NCBI RefSeq assembly: GCF_032854445.1
Contig: NC_088297.1
Span: 17,247,127-17,311,126 of the forward strand
Direction of reading: 5' to 3'
From: Liolophura sinensis
Taxonomy: Eukaryota > Mollusca > Polyplacophora > Chitonida > Chitonidae
Length of the DNA stretch: 64,000 bases
Part shown: one piece after another, positions 54,783 through 64,000 of the stretch
Numbering within the stretch: position 1 is the stretch's first letter
Layout of the letters: every line of letters begins with the position of its first letter
Notes under the pieces: model-generated
What the model saw: only the letters and a program-made list of their open reading frames with translations
What the model was told of the DNA's origin: nothing
Databases searched by the model: none
Made by a program: the position numbers and the translations under genes

Positions 54783-57700
54783 TGTGGTAAGACTCACACC
54801 ACGTGCGTTGGAAACTGCGTTAATTATCAGTAATCAGGGATGCCAAACTCGCTCCCCAATACCGTAATGACACTTACTGGAAGTACTTAATGTTGGACTG
54901 GGCATATTGCAAACATATAAGCCTGTATAACGGAATTTCACGTAAAAATGTGCCACAGGAGTCAAGTACCAACCAGGCAACACACAACGTTGAAACACCG
55001 TGTGAGTGTAAAATTTCTCTTTCTTTTGTTCACCAACCTTACGGTATGAGCTGCTAGATATAGAAAAGAAAAACAAACATAACATTGAGCTGAATACTTT
55101 TATTAATGATCCAGAATGATGCCTGAAACATAAACCACGTAAACAATTAGCGTAACCGATCGGGTTGATAAACATACGTGGCGTAACCGAATGATCGGTT
55201 AGGCGAGGCGGAAAAGACGTAACCGATTTCTGGGTTTCGCCGGCAGGCCAAATTTCGCTGCCTGTTATTAGGTCACCAACGCGGTCTAGCGATTGAAAGA
55301 CATGTGTCTCAAGCACGCGGTCATGAGCCGCTTGTAAGCCCGAGCTGCTATGCTGACCTTATATCATATTCAGTGATTTCCTCCGTTCTGGTAGGCTTGA
55401 GGGCGGCCATGATCATCCCTGTCAATGATGCCAATAACAATAAACCACCTGAATGAAAAAAGAACAATGAAGCCAAGAGTCAGTTTAAGAATGAGCTTGC
55501 AGCATAAACATCGATCTGATTGTTGTTTAATTGTCATATCCAAGGATTTTTCACTTATAAAATGGCGGTCAGTTTCATGAAAAGAAACAGAAATGCCCGG
55601 CTTAAACCACCCTTCTGTGGTAAGATAATGACAGCCTTTCCTACGTGTGACGCAGTGATATGCACGTCATAATGGTGGAAGACATGTGGTCTTCAAAGGA
55701 CGTCGTGAGAATGCTTAGTATATGGAAGGGGCAAACTACCTCACATGTGTCTCACAGGCTTTAAATTAGAATCCAGATATACGTCCTATAATCCTATAAA
55801 GAGATCTCCAACAAGCATTCATGAAAAGCCCGGAAGGACTTGAGACCAACTCAACTCAACTCGACTGTAGCGTCGGGTCTAGTGCGCAGGTGTATTCGAA
55901 ATGGCCATCAGCGACTGGGACCAACTCCGCCCGACCAATTGGATTGAGTCAGTCTTTGGCTTTCATGGATGCCGAATTTTAGTGAAGCCAGATGTTGTTC
56001 GTTAACAGTTCAAGCCCTTTATGCATCTGAGAATGAGCAGCGTAAATAACAAATCTGACGAAACACTGGCAAAACTAGAACTACAGGTAGCGTTACCAAT
56101 AAAACAGGTTAACACCCCAGCATGTGGAAAGCAGCATGAACTACAAACGTTCACAAGAGTAAAAGTCATATCCATCTCTTGGTAGACTTAACCAATATAA
56201 TCACAACATAGCCATGGCTTAAAATCTTATGTTCAAATGGATTTATTTGACTTGTTTGCTGTTTTACCCCATACTTAAGAATATTGGACTTGCGGGACGG
56301 CAGTCAGCTTTGCGATGGGAGGAAACCGAGAAGAAGCCTGGGAAAAATCCAAGACCATCCAAAAAAAAACTTATACACCTATACTACAGAAGAGAAAGAC
56401 AGCAAGAGCTGGTCTTAAATTCACTGTCCAAGTGGAGAGACGTTACTATCTTACCTGCTGCAACCAGTCCCACCGTATACGACTGGAATGTTTCGATTAA
56501 GGTACCTAACCAAGGATATATACAAAGATAAATAAAAAATCAAATTAAAATCAGCTAAGTTTCTTAGTATTAAAAACTGGTAAATTGCGACCCTTGTAAA
56601 TTCTCGACAGTGAACGAGTATAGAGTTGCTCGAATTCCAAGAACTCAAATTAAATCACAAAAAGAAAACAATAGGGAAACAATTACGAAGAAATTAATTT
56701 CAGCATCGAGCAATAACAACAATAAGTTAATACACAATATTACAGTTTAAAGAACAAAACTATAGCATCGACGACCTTGTGATAGCTGGACAATGATCAC
56801 ACGTAACCTCTTGTCAATTTACCTCAAAGTTTATTTTAACTGTTCATGTAAATGCTTAACAAGTAACGACATACACGCCCCTTAGCACCATGGCTTAAGC
56901 AGTGATGTTAATTACAAATTACTGAGTTACTCAGTAAACCAGGCAATCATTATATCAAAGTGTCGTTCAAACATATCTACCTGACCATTATATAACAATT
57001 GATCCCACTGGATAACCGGCTCTCATGATCAGTGTAATAATTCGGTCAACAGTCCGTAAGCCAACCAGTAAACAGGTCATTCAAACATACCAACTTAATA
57101 CAAGTAACATTTGGTCCCAGAGGATAAACGGCCCTCAGAGTCAGTTCGATAATTTTAAAGTCACCAGTGTACATGGGAAGGTCTCCAGCACCCTGCGGAT
57201 GGACGTGGGTTTCCCCCGGGCTCTGCCCAGTTCCCTTTCACCATAATGCAGGCCGCCGTCGCATAAGTGAAATATTCTTGAGTACGGTGTAAAACACCAA
57301 TCAATCAATCAATCTAATGTCAACAGTTAGCGAGCCAACCAGTAAATGGGTCATTCAAATATACTCACCTTTTACGAGTAACATTTGGTCCTCGTGGATA
57401 ACCGGTTAAAATGATCGGCTTGATAATTCCAAAGCTTACAGTCACCCAGTCAGTAAGTCAACCAGTCAAAACAGACAAAATCTCACGGGTAAGAATGGAC
57501 AACGTTGTCGCCAAAAGCAATTCGGGTCAAAACTGTATAATCTATTGTTCATTCCTGCTTTTGTGTTGAGGATTTGTGGTGTCATGAGGATTTGTGGTGG
57601 GATGAGGATTTGTTGTGTGATGAGGATTTGTGGTAAAACGTAGTATTCCAGTTCTATATGGCCGACAACAATGGGCAATCTGGCCTGGACCCGGGTCGCC

Positions 57701-60700
57701 ATCGCGTCGGTCCCATTGGCTGAACCAGATCAGCCTCGGCGTGATGATGATATACCAAAGCCTCTAGTCAACCAGAAAATCATTGTGTCATTCAAACATA
57801 TCGATCTTTCTAATGACAATGAGTTCCAAGAGGCGAGATAACCGGAATGACAAGCATGATAATCCCAAAGCCTAAAGTAATTCAACTAGTTTACCCGTAA
57901 TCCTTTGGTTCGTTTAAACCTGCTAACCTTTACCCGTAAAACTTGCAAGGCTTCTGACTACATATCACTCAGTGAGCGAAACATTCAATAAACCAATCGG
58001 TAATTATTCTAGATACCAACTTTACCGCTAAAAACTGGTCCCAGTAAATAGCCGGGTTACCATGACAACTCCAAATAAAAACCTACAGTCACTCAGAAAG
58101 TAAGTCAGCCAGCTGATTAGTAAAACGTTGGGTCATTTCATTACACCAACTTTTATCGTAAAAAAGAGGTAAGAGGACTACAGTCACTCAGTCAAGGAGT
58201 CAGCAACTAAATTAATGTGTAATTATACAAGATACCAACCTTACCGCAGGCTATTGGTCCCAGTATAAAGCCCGCTCCCATCGTCACCATTATGATTCCA
58301 AAGCCTACTGGTAGTAGTTTCATACGGAGCATGTCCACGGTCAGTGAGTTCAACAAGGATATGTTTCCCTGAGAGTAAAACCCCAGAGCGCAAGCAAAAA
58401 ACACTTGTCCTGCCTTCCATTGACACATCAACGGCGAAATCAACGTGAAAACTCCCGCCAGGCCAATCGTACCGACGTAGATGACGTACGTGGTCTCAAT
58501 TTTGTTCTGCGTGACCATTCCCGTCATGATGCGCGCTGCCAGGTTGCTAATTCCTCCAAAGGAGATAAGTAGAGCTATTCTGTGCCTGTCTTCGCCCAGA
58601 GAGGCCAGGTAGCTGGGGAAATATAAGCTAACTCCGGCGTAGCCTGCCCCATATAAACACGTACTGGCGTTGAATGACAAGAAAGGTTTATTCGCAAAAA
58701 TTTCACACAGCAAATCCCTGTAGCGACGAACTCGTGAACTAAAAGACGAGTTATCTCCCTCTGATTGCGTCGATTCTGTCACACCAGGTGGCGTGACTGT
58801 CGCGTTCGAAGGTGCGTCCAATAACTTTACTGAGCCATATGGCGTTATTGTTACTGATATAGAGCGTTGGATTGGAGATTTTTCCAAAGTCGATGGTCGA
58901 ATTAAAGCACTAAGGGGAAATGTATGGAGAAGCATTGCAGTCAGCATGAACAAAAGTCCTCTCCAACCGTAGAGATCAGCAAAGAATGTAATCAAGGGAG
59001 GAAATACAGCAAGTCCTGCCCCTACTCCAGCCAAAGCCATACCGCTGGCTAAGTCGCGCCTTTTCTCAAAGTAAAATCCAATTGAAGCAATAGCGGGTGT
59101 ATAAATCATACCAGACCCTGTGCCTGCAAAAATATTCGAAGAAACCAGTACAAAATCAGAATAAACAACTGAGGGCAAAAAAAATTCAGTAAACTAGGAT
59201 ACATGAGCATTAACCTACATTTTTGGTAGGCCTTATCATTTAAATAATTCCTGCTTATATATCCCCTTCATTATCATCATCCAAAGTTTAATGGATCGAT
59301 CCTTTCCCCAAGGCCAACCATTACACAAATCTTCATCCATTTTCCCTGAACACCTTTTCCGTAAAGTTCCTGGAAGACAGATATAAACACAGGCAAAACC
59401 ATGTATCTTTAGCAAAGGGGTGCTTTTTTTTTCACCTGGATGCGGCATATAGCACACTGCACGCTGGAACTGTTATATAACAGAGTATATTTTACTAATC
59501 TGATGAACAAAATAGAGCAAAATATCAATTTTCAGCGTGGAATCAAGGATGGCCGGCACAAGACGAAATTTGTCCAAAAACAAAATGTTTTCTGCAAACG
59601 TATAAGTATTGTTCTACATGGTATAAAGCGAGTCAATGCCACCAAATTGCTGCTGCCACTGAAGTCTTATGAAGAAGACACCAAACATGGCAACCCACCC
59701 AGTCACATAACACTGACACCGGGTCAACCAGTCCTGTTTCCTTGCTCTAATGCTGAGCGCCAAGCGAGGCAGCAAAAAATGCTTGATCTCGGGATATAAT
59801 GCTATAACCCGGAATTGATCTCGGGTTTCCCGACTTTGAGGCGGATGTTCTAACCTATAATAAAACTGACCGCCTTCCTATAAGTGAAAAATTTATTAAA
59901 TCAGACACATAAATAAATTCATTTGGAGTTTTGGGCGGGAAAACCGTTCAGAGCAAAATATATGCGTGCACAAAAGTGCAACATACTTGAGAATTATTTC
60001 TAATGAACATTATTTTATTTTATTGTTCCTGGAAGTTATCCTATCTCCGCTCTGTAGGCAAAAATTATGTCTGGAAATTGATAGGAAATTGCAATTCACC
60101 CTGTGTTGCACGTGTCCACGCACCCTGCTTGATAAACATTGGTTGGTCACTTAGCCTACAATAGACGCCTACAATTTGTCGTTCTCACGGTACGATTTGT
60201 CGTTCATACCGTGCGATTGGTAGTCCGTGTACATTGACTGTTTGTTGAGAATATTTGGATACGCTATCCATATTGCTGCTGAGCCTACCATAAAACAGTG
60301 ACATGTCGCCACAATTGGGCGTCACAATTCTGTAACTTCTAAACTCGAAAAACAAGCGAATATGCGTTTTAACAAATCGTTCGGTCCTATATTAATAATG
60401 CCGCTTTATTAAAGTCATAGCCTTACCTGCAATTACACCATAGGTCAAGACGAGCTCTGAAACATTTGTGGCAAAAGCACTTCCGAACAGTCCGGTAAAT
60501 AATACAAATGAACCAACCAGCATCGCAGAACGGCATGACGTCATTCCAGCAAGGACACCTCCGATAATACCTAGATGAATGAAATTTGTGATAATGGTAA
60601 ATGGAATAATGAGTAATGTAAAACTGTACATAAATGTTGCAATAAAAACTGTTTAATAAGTACTTAATGGATATTGCCAAAAGGTATATTTGGATCTCCA

Positions 60701-63292
60701 CAGAGAAGATGACCAATATTCCCGCCATGAGGCTCATAAGACATCTTAGCGTTACCATGACAACCGCTATTGTAGGCATGCAATTACGCCGTCGTAGCAT
60801 TTACATGCGAGTAGGTTTAAAAGAACAGAAAATTCCCAAAATTTTTTGAATATACCCGTTCTGTGAAATGAGTGACCATAAAGCTATGAAGGTTTCTAAG
60901 ACTACATCGACGTGTTTTAGTTGATGGTTAACTGATATGCAACAGCGTCCGACCGTGAAGTCCATACATGATAAACAGCAGTTCCCAAAGGGATATACTA
61001 GTATTAGAAAAAATATACAAATAAAAGCCAACGAAGTTGGTAATATGTCAGAGAAAAACTACTGATATTCAAATACATATTAAACTTGTAGTCCGTGAGG
61101 AATTTCAAGATCGATTAAAATTATAGGTATCTTATATGTGCTTTGGTTACAACTGTTCTTACAAGCGAGCTCATGCTGGCTTCCTCTCCGGCCGTAAGTA
61201 GTAAGGTCATCCAGCAACCTGCGGATGGTCGTGGGTTTCCCCTGGGCTCTTCCCGGTTTCCACCCACCATTATACTAGCTGCCATCGTACAATTGAAGTA
61301 TTCATGAGTACGGTGTAAAACATCAATCAAAAAAATAAATATATAAATTATAAAAGTGCCATGCTGATGTAAAAAAAATGGATGCTTATGTCTCCCCTAA
61401 TCCCAGAATAAAAAAATAATCAAATTAATGCATTTATGTATACACATATAAAGATGTACTGAGAAGAAGTGATAATACGTTCAATATATTCAATAAAGTA
61501 TATAGAGGTATACATGAAGGGAATGTATTCATTGGTTTATTAATTTGATTGGGTTTTTCACGCCGTGCTCAAGAATATTTCACTTATACGATGGCGGCCA
61601 GCATTATGGTGGAAGGAAATTTAGCAATGTCCGAGGGGAAACCCATGACAATTCGCAAGCCGCTGACAAATGCAGCGTCCATTCCCCCCCCCCCCCCCCC
61701 CCCCACCCAATGAAAGCAAAAATAAACGCGCAATCCGGTGGATCCTTTTTAAGACTGAAGCAAAACATATTGTCTAAACTTAGAACAGCTTCTGATTTTC
61801 ACAACAATAGTGAATTTTATCTGGCTCTAACTCACTCAGAAGCTACAGGAAATGTCGTATACAAACTGCCAGTTGCCCATTGACCACAGAATGGCGCTTT
61901 TGTTAAGGGTTGGTATGATCTGACAGTTGTCTCCTCAATGCATGGTTTCATTCATGAGTTCAAAACCAGTTGTTTCCAACTTTGTTAGTATCCTCAAGGA
62001 GTTAATAATAATTAATAATTTAATTTTGTAATCAATTTTTGGATGACTTGTTAACGTCCAAATGACCAGTTTCAGTTCAACATTTTGTGTCTCGTACAGT
62101 CTGTTACAGAGCATAAAATATAAAAAGGCTGAACTGTGGAGAGTAAAACCAGTGCAGTTGGCGAGGCCAATTATGACATTTGGCAAATAGCAACACGTAA
62201 TTTGTAAACCATATTTGAAGGCAGCATGAAATAGTCTTTTAGATGATACGTACTTTATATAAAAAGTAGTATGTTCTTTTAAGCCATTGCATGCGTCATT
62301 TAGAACCCAGTCCATCATTTGATCGCAAACTTTTCTCCTCTTCAAAAATTGGCTGCAGATAAAAACTTTACACCCAGTCTCCATTTACAACGTCATACGA
62401 GTTGTACTGAATCGGACACTGCTGTCACGTTGTACAGAGTAACTCCAAATCATTGCGGAAACCTGCTTTTTACAATGAACTACACAGACGTCTTTCTATT
62501 GGGACCCTTTCCTACTTAAAGTATAAGTGTCCTGCCTTTGCGATTAGGACTTGTGGACAATCTGGTAATGTAATTCTTGTAGTAAGAAAACAGTGGACCC
62601 GCGTCGCCATATACTGCGGGAAACTATACGTTATTCTTCAACACACCTAAGTCTTCCATAACAAGCTTTACGTTATTCGAAACTTGACGTAATATAAAAG
62701 ACAGCAACATAAAGAGTAAAACCAAAGCAGCGACGACAGTGTGTTAGTTGGAAAATGGTCACACATGATGGGTAAAGTATTCATCAGTCACGGTTTTTTT
62801 CTGACTGTTATGCTTTAAAAAAAGTAGCAACGTGCCAGCGCGCAAAGAATTACTTGACATACTGTGTTGTCATCACATTTAACATACATTCACATTAATA
62901 CCTGACGTGATTTACTCAACATTATAATGGAACGAGGTGGCACGAGGTGTTTCAGCTGTTAACAGAATTAAACAGTATAATTTGGCAAACTCCTTCCACA
63001 GGTGGATTTAATTACGGACCTACAGCGTTGAAGAGATCGAACATAATCTCCGCCACATGCGTATAAGCTACAACCTAGTTTCCTTTTGGATGAACGACTT
63101 ACCCGCCACGCAGGTCAGACTGATCAGCAGAGAGCCCGCAATGGCGGACTGGAGAGGGTCCTCTGGAAATATCTCGAGGAAGAGCACGTACGTAATTCCC
63201 GTACAATGAACGAGACCTCCCAATAACAGCATGATGGTGAACACACCGGTTAAAGCTACCCAAGCCCAGCCTCGGTCAACGTCGACCGCCAT
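53492..63292 (-). CDS. SLC16-family (monocarboxylate transporter-like) MFS carrier, 6 coding exons, 488 aa
   Basis: Twelve-helix plasma-membrane transporter of the SLC16 family. Exons in transcript order: 63292-63103, 60570-60427, 59123-58245, 56505-56455, 55448-55358, 53603-53492; all keep phase. The N-terminal signature is VDRGWAWV (residues 5-12). The second SLC16 signature lies at 129-144 (YFEKRRDLASGMALAG). A Ser/Thr-rich cytoplasmic loop spans about 186-247. Helix 8 reads SNLAARI: Arg309 fits the essential Arg of MCT1-4, but the partner Asp is Asn305. The C-terminal tail is acidic (NMSNDDDDAKFDD). Exon 4 is only 51 bp. The exon 5 donor GTCAGC is weak; ignoring it would end the protein at a TAG at 55348-55350. 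The ATG at 63292 is the first in frame. Subfamily and substrate cannot be told from the sequence. Confidence 0.92.
53772..53934 (+). mobile_element. SINE-A with internal deletion
   Basis: Head remnant and CTCACCAGTGCGGTGATTG join to CTCCCACCATAATGCTGG; tail AAATAAATAA. SLC16 intron 5. Confidence 0.72.
54193..55264. mobile_element. Non-autonomous TIR DNA transposon, 1,072 bp, 6-bp target duplication
   Basis: The ends are inverted repeats starting CAGGCAGCGAAATTTGGC, flanked by TTATTA on both sides (54187-54192 and 55265-55270). Inside both ends is a run of CGGTTACG/TAACCGAT motifs. It contains a (TA)n tract and no recognisable transposase. It interrupts a SINE-B copy in intron 5 of the SLC16 gene. 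The superfamily is not assigned. Confidence 0.85.
54715..54779. repeat. (TA)n microsatellite, about 65 bp
   Basis: Uninterrupted TA dinucleotides, inside the TIR transposon. Confidence 0.97.
55515..55690 (-). mobile_element. SINE-C fragment
   Basis: Reversed tail (GTTGTTTAATTGTCATATCC), ATGGCGGTCAGTTTCATG, AATGCCCGGCTTAAACCAC. SLC16 intron 4. Confidence 0.5.
56238..56420 (-). mobile_element. SINE-A, diverged
   Basis: TTTATTTGACTTG, CCATACTTAAGAATATTGGA, GGGAGGAAACCGAG; lies 35 bp from SLC16 exon 4. Confidence 0.65.
57171..57313 (+). mobile_element. SINE-A 3' part inserted in the exon-fossil array
   Basis: CATGGGAAGGTCTCCAGC to AACACCAATCAATCAATC. Confidence 0.82.
57565..57636. repeat. 18-bp tandem repeat, four units
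   Basis: GAGGATTTGTGGTGTGAT-like units. Confidence 0.8.
59640..59870 (-). mobile_element. SINE-B, partial
   Basis: GAAGACACCAAACATGGC, CTGACACCGGGTCAACCAGT, GAGCGCCAAGCGAGGCAGC, then a reversed head remnant. SLC16 intron 2. Confidence 0.78.
61165..61345 (+). mobile_element. SINE-A, head missing
   Basis: Starts at GCGAGCTCATGCTGGCTTCC; core and tail present. SLC16 intron 1. Confidence 0.8.
61530..61704 (-). mobile_element. SINE-A fragment ending at a poly-C run
   Basis: Reversed tail and core; an ~18-base C run follows at 61686-61703. Confidence 0.75.
61705..63102. other. Rest of SLC16 intron 1
   Basis: AT-rich, no family recognised. A stretch near 62453-62610 has weak similarity (GTGGACCCGCGTCGCCAT) to 57680-57710 and may be an old repeat. 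Confidence 0.4.
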
Positions 63293-64000
63293 TGCGGGTA
63301 TGGAGGACTCCCAAGGCGATCCAGAGGAAACTGGACGGTGATGCACCGAGGTTGGAGGAATCAATAATAGCTTGAGTCGCGCAAAACGGGATGACTATGG
63401 TAGACGCTGGCAGTGAGTGGCGAGGAACGTGTTGTGCGAAGTGTACCACAAAACAGATGTTTATACAGGGCTGTCTCCTACATAGATAATCAATCTACAC
63501 ATCTGCTTATGTAACGTTGCTGGTTGTCAAGACACTAGGCTGTAGTAGGCCTACAACTGGCAGCCGATCACAACATCATGAAGCCGTATTCCTACGCAGG
63601 TCTTACATAGGTAAAGAGTCCCAAATGATTACGCGGGTAAACAGGCTTGCCCGGAAATTGCGCTTGATTGCGATTATTCATCGGGGCCTACATAAATTTC
63701 GTGAATCTTAGAGTGGATTATTGCAAATACAATCACATAGAGTCTCGATCAACATTACTGTGACGGGTAGAGTTCTTTATTTTTGTTTTTGGAGCGGAGC
63801 ACTATTTATCAAGTGTTGCTATTTGAACTTCTCACAAACCAACCCTTCCAGTTTAATGAATATTTTCGGTAAACAGAAAAAAATTGTCAGCCCGGTCTCA
63901 AGCACGTTCTGTACCGATCCCACCGAAGAAATATTGCCCAGATCCCATTTATTAATTTATATATGACGTAATCTAGCGCCACAGCACAGATGGCACGTAC
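63293..64000. other. Upstream region of the SLC16 gene
   Basis: 5'UTR and promoter are expected here on the minus strand. The in-frame extension upstream of the ATG lacks another ATG. I see no TATA box, repeat or other gene. Confidence 0.5.

Larger units (their letters stand above)
53948..55300 (-). mobile_element. SINE-B split by the TIR transposon
   Basis: Body and most of the head at 53948-54186; the head continues at 55271-55285 (GGTCACCAACGCGGTC, compare GGCCACTGAAGCGGTC read from the copy at 45421). The 1,072-bp transposon lies between. Confidence 0.75.
56958..58200 (-). repeat. Decayed tandem array of SLC16 exon 3 ends within intron 3
   Basis: Approximate copies at 58143-58200 (short), 58013-58104, 57920-57975 (short), 57797-57878, 57725-57775 (short), 57350-57465, 57076-57168 and 56958-57064. 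Each resembles the last ~65 bases of exon 3 plus its donor and the following intron. Examples on the minus strand: 57797-57878 reads GFGIIMLVIPVISPLGT and 57350-57465 reads SFGIIKPIILTGYPRGP, against GFGIIMVTMGAGFILGP in the real exon. Copies are linked by ~100 bp containing TTTGAATGAC and GAGTGACTGTAG. Stops and changed phases make them non-functional as they stand. Confidence 0.8.

Noticed and set aside
54834..55316. 160-aa minus-strand frame as a transposase or MCT extension
   Set aside because: No transposase motif seen, and most of it lies inside the TIR element; it ends within intron 5 without matching exon phase.
56958..58200. Mutually exclusive functional exons of the SLC16 gene
   Set aside because: Copies contain in-frame stops or lost splice sites; retained only as fossils.
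58207..59178. Single 323-aa SLC16 frame as an intronless gene
   Set aside because: It lacks helices 1-3 and 12; splice sites at both ends join it to the other exons in phase.

Overview
The window is nuclear DNA of an animal: spliced genes with GT-AG introns, dense short interspersed elements and many minisatellites. The tRNA-headed SINEs, whose 3' ends read roughly TTGAGTACGGCGTAAAACAC, resemble repeats I associate with molluscs and other lophotrochozoans. I infer a mollusc (bivalve or gastropod), but a brachiopod or relative is not excluded.

Four multi-exon genes can be rebuilt exon by exon, each with intact splice sites and reading phase. (1) Positions 1,935-13,726 (+): an insulin receptor substrate (IRS) of 11 coding exons, about 1,507 aa, with PH and PTB domains and a long tail of YxxM-type phosphotyrosine sites. 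(2) 24,534-35,633 (-): an ALDH8A1-type aldehyde dehydrogenase (2-aminomuconate semialdehyde dehydrogenase, kynurenine pathway), 10 exons, 483 aa. (3) 36,194-43,555 (+): the mitochondrial ATP synthase inhibitor IF1, 6 exons, 106 aa. Genes 2 and 3 are head to head, about 560 bp apart. (4) 53,492-63,292 (-): an SLC16 (monocarboxylate-transporter family) carrier, 6 coding exons, 488 aa. A fifth, less certain gene at 48,796 (+) encodes a small secreted Ser/Glu-rich protein.

The remainder is repeat-rich. Three main SINE families (called A, B and C here) share a related 3' tail. A short TA-flanked MITE family is present in at least six copies. There are about ten minisatellites. A 1,072-bp terminal-inverted-repeat transposon with a 6-bp target duplication sits inside a SINE-B copy. 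13.8-24.5 kb is the convergent intergenic region between IRS and ALDH8A1. 43.8-48.6 kb and 50.4-53.5 kb are intergenic and mostly repeats.

The most unusual structures are tandem copies of exon 3' ends with their splice donors. Intron 3 of the SLC16 gene holds a decayed array of about seven partial copies of the end of exon 3. Intron 7 of IRS begins with two further copies of the end of exon 7. Also notable is a minisatellite in ALDH8A1 intron 5 whose unit is recognisably the interior of SINE-B, suggesting a satellite born from a SINE.
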